From the NCBI GenBank assembly GCA_029261675.1, contig JAJDBA010000296.1, positions 1 through 8,216 of the forward strand: a DNA stretch of 8,216 bases. Reading direction: 5' to 3'. The notes under the pieces are model-generated. The model did not search any database, was not told the origin of the DNA, and saw only the letters and a program-made list of their open reading frames with translations. Shown here one piece after another: positions 5,908-8,216 of the stretch. The translations under genes were made by a program, and so were the position numbers. This DNA comes from Nitrospinaceae bacterium. GTDB taxonomy: Bacteria > Nitrospinota > Nitrospinia > Nitrospinales > VA-1. Position 1 is the first letter of the stretch. Every line of letters starts with the position of its first letter.

Positions 5908-6597
5908 CTATTTGTTTTTGGAACTGCGGTTTGAGTTTTGAGATTTTATTTGCGGTAGCTCAGGTTGGATGCGCATTGCTGTCTGAAGAGGAGTTATGGC
6001 CTGATTGAACCGTCCCAATTTCATATAAATTTGCCCCAGTGCGTAATGGGCTTCCGCATTGCTGGGATCGAGCCGGATAGATTCTTTAATAGAAGTTAGG
6101 GCCTCTTTATAGCGGTTGGTCAAGAAATAGGATAGCGAAAGAAAATAGTGGGCTTCCTGATATTCGGGAGTCAGCTTAATGGCTTTTTTGTAATACTGGC
6201 TGGCTTCCTGATGTCGTTTGTTGGCAGCATATGCCAAGGCGAGTTTGAAATTGGCTTCAGCCATATCGGGGGCTAATCGCACAGCCTCCTGCAATTCTCT
6301 AAGTTTTTCAGGATGTCTACCAACAGCTCCGTATGCAAGTGCCAAATGAAGATGAGTTTTCGAATCATTATTCCGAAGCTGTATAGATTTTTCAAGGGGC
6401 TCAATCGCTTGCTGATATTTTTCGCTTTTTAAATAGGCTAGGCCGAGTTCTGAAAGAAGATTGAGATTGCCCGGGGCTTTTTCGAGTGCTGATTGTAGAG
6501 TGGTAATCGTCTTTTCTTCTTTTGTTTCCTGAGAATGAGCAGAGGGAATTACGCTAAGAAACGCCAAGGATATGAACAGAGCAATGGTTTTTTTCAT
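5908..6597 (-). CDS. Secreted/periplasmic TPR-repeat protein
   Basis: This 229-residue protein has a clear Sec signal peptide: MKKT, a hydrophobic core and likely cleavage after SAHS (residue 22) before QETKEE. The rest is almost wholly tetratricopeptide repeats. Five full repeats can be counted at about 44-76, 78-111, 112-145, 146-179 and 180-213, each with the pattern A-x-x-x-L-x-x-x-Y and a Pro/Asn turn, after a partial repeat near 30-43. A basic Ser/Asn/Lys tail ends the protein. TPR solenoids bind other proteins and scaffold complexes; no enzyme domain is present, so the partner is unknown. The frame is open upstream to an ATG at 6699, but the signal peptide and a good promoter at 6653-6682 show that ATG 6597 is the start. 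Its ribosome site is weak (TAGG). It stands as its own unit between the ABC gene and msrAB, 131 bases before msrAB. Confidence 0.9.
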   Translation of the reverse strand: MKKTIALFISLAFLSVIPSAHSQETKEEKTITTLQSALEKAPGNLNLLSELGLAYLKSEKYQQAIEPLEKSIQLRNNDSKTHLHLALAYGAVGRHPEKLRELQEAVRLAPDMAEANFKLALAYAANKRHQEASQYYKKAIKLTPEYQEAHYFLSLSYFLTNRYKEALTSIKESIRLDPSNAEAHYALGQIYMKLGRFNQAITPLQTAMRIQPELPQIKSQNSNRSSKNK

Positions 6598-6652
6598 TTT
6601 GGTTAACCTATAATTAATAAGTAGAAACCATTTCCCCGAAGAATGGAGCGTA

Positions 6653-6682
6653 AATATATCTTTTTTTTGGTGTGACTGTAAA
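6653..6682 (-). promoter_or_regulatory. Sigma-70-type promoter of the TPR gene
   Basis: On the minus strand TTTACA (6677-6682) is followed by an 18-base spacer and TATATT (6653-6658); each hexamer matches the sigma-70 consensus at five of six bases. Transcription would start near 6646, about 50 bases before ATG 6597. This supports the short start of the TPR gene over ATG 6699. Confidence 0.5.
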
Positions 6683-6825
6683 GGAGAAGTGTGGAACACT
6701 CATGGATTCAAGATGATCGAAGAAGAGGTTTTGTGAGTACAAATTCCTCGAATTCTATAGAAGCTATAGTACCTTATATTTCAACTGATTAGATCCAGAT
6801 TAAATTTAAATTTTATTGTAAACTT

Positions 6826-8216
6826 TTATTCGTTGGCGTGACATCGCACGAAGCAATTCTTATCTCCTGAAATTTCAGGGTATTTCGTAGTGCATTTTTT
6901 GGCTAATAAAGAGCCGGGCTCTTCTTTCAGGTAAATTGGGCAGCGCGGGTGAAAATGACAAGCTGCAGGTGGGTGTAAAGGCGAGGGGACATCCCCGGTC
7001 AATGGCTCAAAAGGTTTTTGTTCTCCTAAATCAGGAACTGAATTCAGAAGGGATATTGTATAAGGGTGCTTGGGATTATTAAATAAAGTTTCCACAGGAG
7101 CTTGTTCGACGATTCTCCCCAGATACATGATGGCAACCGTATCCGCAAGATATCTCACCACGCTCAAATTATGACTGATGAACAAATAAGTTAGGTTCCG
7201 TTTTGCCTGCAGGTCTTTGAGCAAATTCAATACCTGTGCTTGTACAGAAACATCAAGAGCACTGGTGGGTTCGTCTAATACCATGAATTTGGGTTCAAGA
7301 ATCAATGCTCTTGCTATGGCAATACGCTGACGTTGGCCTCCTGAGAATTCGTGCGGGTAGCGTTCTAATACGGATGGACTCAATCCTACCTCTTGCATGA
7401 CAGTTGTAATTTTTTCTGTCTTTTCTGTTTGAGACAAGTTTGGGTAATGAATTTCCAATCCTTCTGCAATAATCGCTTCAATGGTCATTCTGGGTTGGAG
7501 GGAGCCGAACGGATCTTGAAATACCATTTGCATATGTTTGCGAAATTGCTTCAAGTCATTCCCGGTTAATTGCATTATGTTCTGACCCAAAAATTCTACT
7601 TCCCCCTGGGTATGGGAATTTAATTTTAATATAGATTCCCCCAATGTGGTTTTGCCGCATCCAGATTCTCCCACCAGGGCAATGGTCGAACCTTTGGCTA
7701 TTTCCAAATTGATATCATCTACAGCCCGGATGTGGTTGACGGTGCGAAGAAAAATTCCTTTTCGTATCGGGAAGTAAGTTTTTAAGTTTTTAATAGTAAT
7801 TAAAGGTTGAGTGCCTGGAGTGCGTTTGTTAATGGATGTTTTCTGATCTTTCAGATCCCATTTTGAATTTATTCCCTTGTCTAATAGATGACAAGTAACC
7901 TGATGTCCTGAAGAAGGGGAATATACTGTGCTTTCCTTTTTACAAATATCCATTACTGCCGGACAACGATTTGCAAAACGACACCCTTCAGCATATTCGG
8001 TTGCCGAGGGGACTAATCCCGGTACCGTATCCAAAAGAAATTCAGGTTTTTCCAGTTTTGGGATGGAACTGAACAGAAGCTTTGTATAGGGGTGAGACAT
8101 ATTTTTAAAAATCTGTTCGCGGCTGCCATATTCGGCGATGCGTCCCCCATACATAATACAAAGGTCATCGGCCATTTGGTTTGCGATGCCCATGTCGTGA
8201 GTGATCAGTAATATGG
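6826..8216 (-). CDS. Tandem-ATPase protein of a peptide/nickel-type ABC importer (cut by right window edge)
   Basis: The frame is open from the right edge to TAA at 6826, giving 462 residues of a longer protein. The first residues (LLITHD) are the switch-His region of a first ATPase domain, followed by its oligopeptide-type C-terminal extension with HPYTKLLFSSIP and four Cys (visible residues 78, 84, 91 and 108). A complete second ATPase domain starts near visible residue 137: Walker A GESGCGKTT (182-190), Q-loop in MVFQDPFGS, signature FSGGQRQR (290-297), Walker B FMVLDEP (310-316) and His348 in ISHN. It ends with a second extension with HPYTISLLNSVP and another Cys set. Two fused ATPases of the DppD/DppF kind, as in YejF-like proteins, power import of di- or oligopeptides through an inner-membrane permease pair. 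The permease and binding-protein genes would lie to the right. Internal ATGs near 8193 are not the real start. Confidence 0.95.
   Translation of the reverse strand, partial: ILLITHDMGIANQMADDLCIMYGGRIAEYGSREQIFKNMSHPYTKLLFSSIPKLEKPEFLLDTVPGLVPSATEYAEGCRFANRCPAVMDICKKESTVYSPSSGHQVTCHLLDKGINSKWDLKDQKTSINKRTPGTQPLITIKNLKTYFPIRKGIFLRTVNHIRAVDDINLEIAKGSTIALVGESGCGKTTLGESILKLNSHTQGEVEFLGQNIMQLTGNDLKQFRKHMQMVFQDPFGSLQPRMTIEAIIAEGLEIHYPNLSQTEKTEKITTVMQEVGLSPSVLERYPHEFSGGQRQRIAIARALILEPKFMVLDEPTSALDVSVQAQVLNLLKDLQAKRNLTYLFISHNLSVVRYLADTVAIMYLGRIVEQAPVETLFNNPKHPYTISLLNSVPDLGEQKPFEPLTGDVPSPLHPPAACHFHPRCPIYLKEEPGSLLAKKCTTKYPEISGDKNCFVRCHANE

Noticed and set aside
6598..6699. N-terminal extension of the TPR protein to ATG 6699.
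   Set aside because: It would bury a clear signal peptide 34 residues into the protein and would overlap a good promoter at 6653-6682.
6757..6772. CTATAG-AAG-CTATAG short palindromic repeat between the TPR and ABC genes.
   Set aside because: Short AT-rich palindromes are common here, and it is neither a terminator (no adjacent U tract) nor placed over a promoter.

Overview
This window looks like a chromosomal segment of a motile, Gram-negative bacterium with moderately AT-rich DNA. The evidence is a periplasmic MsrA-MsrB fusion, an exported TPR protein, envelope-type glycosyltransferases, a peptide-type ABC importer ATPase, an HDOD protein, and a near-consensus sigma-54 promoter in front of a peptidoglycan-cleaving enzyme. 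A deltaproteobacterium-like or Nitrospinota-like source would fit, but nothing here fixes the lineage. I see no rRNA, tRNA, CRISPR array, insertion sequence or phage gene.

Layout, left to right. (1) Positions 1-473, minus: N-terminal part of an HDOD-domain protein that runs off the left edge. (2) 635-1468, plus: a sigma-54 promoter and a lytic transglycosylase without a recognisable signal peptide, starting at ATG 701 rather than at the TTG at 620. Its stop codon overlaps tail-to-tail with the next gene. (3) 4137-1465, minus: a promoter, a structured leader, a 59-residue unknown basic protein and two tandem family-4 glycosyltransferases, packed as an apparent operon for envelope polysaccharide or glycolipid assembly. 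(4) 4165-4338, plus: a possible promoter, a very strong ribosome binding site and a 30-residue single-pass membrane microprotein, divergent from the glycosyltransferase operon. (5) 5776-4365, minus: msrAB (repair of oxidised methionine in the envelope) followed two bases later by a small GIY-YIG protein. (6) 6682-5908, minus: a sigma-70-type promoter and a secreted or periplasmic TPR protein. (7) 8216-6826, minus: the C-terminal part of a tandem-ATPase protein of the oligopeptide/dipeptide ABC importer family, cut by the right edge.

How the genes relate. Most of the window is a string of minus-strand transcription units for cell-envelope and housekeeping functions. The most informative regulatory signals are the sigma-54 promoter at 635-650, which ties the transglycosylase to a sigma-54 regulon (often flagellar, by inference), and the compact divergent control region at 4010-4245. 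That region holds two outward promoters, an inverted repeat over one of them, a strong leader hairpin and the microprotein gene. I found no clear novel defence or mobile system. The microprotein and the divergent control region are the least explained parts.
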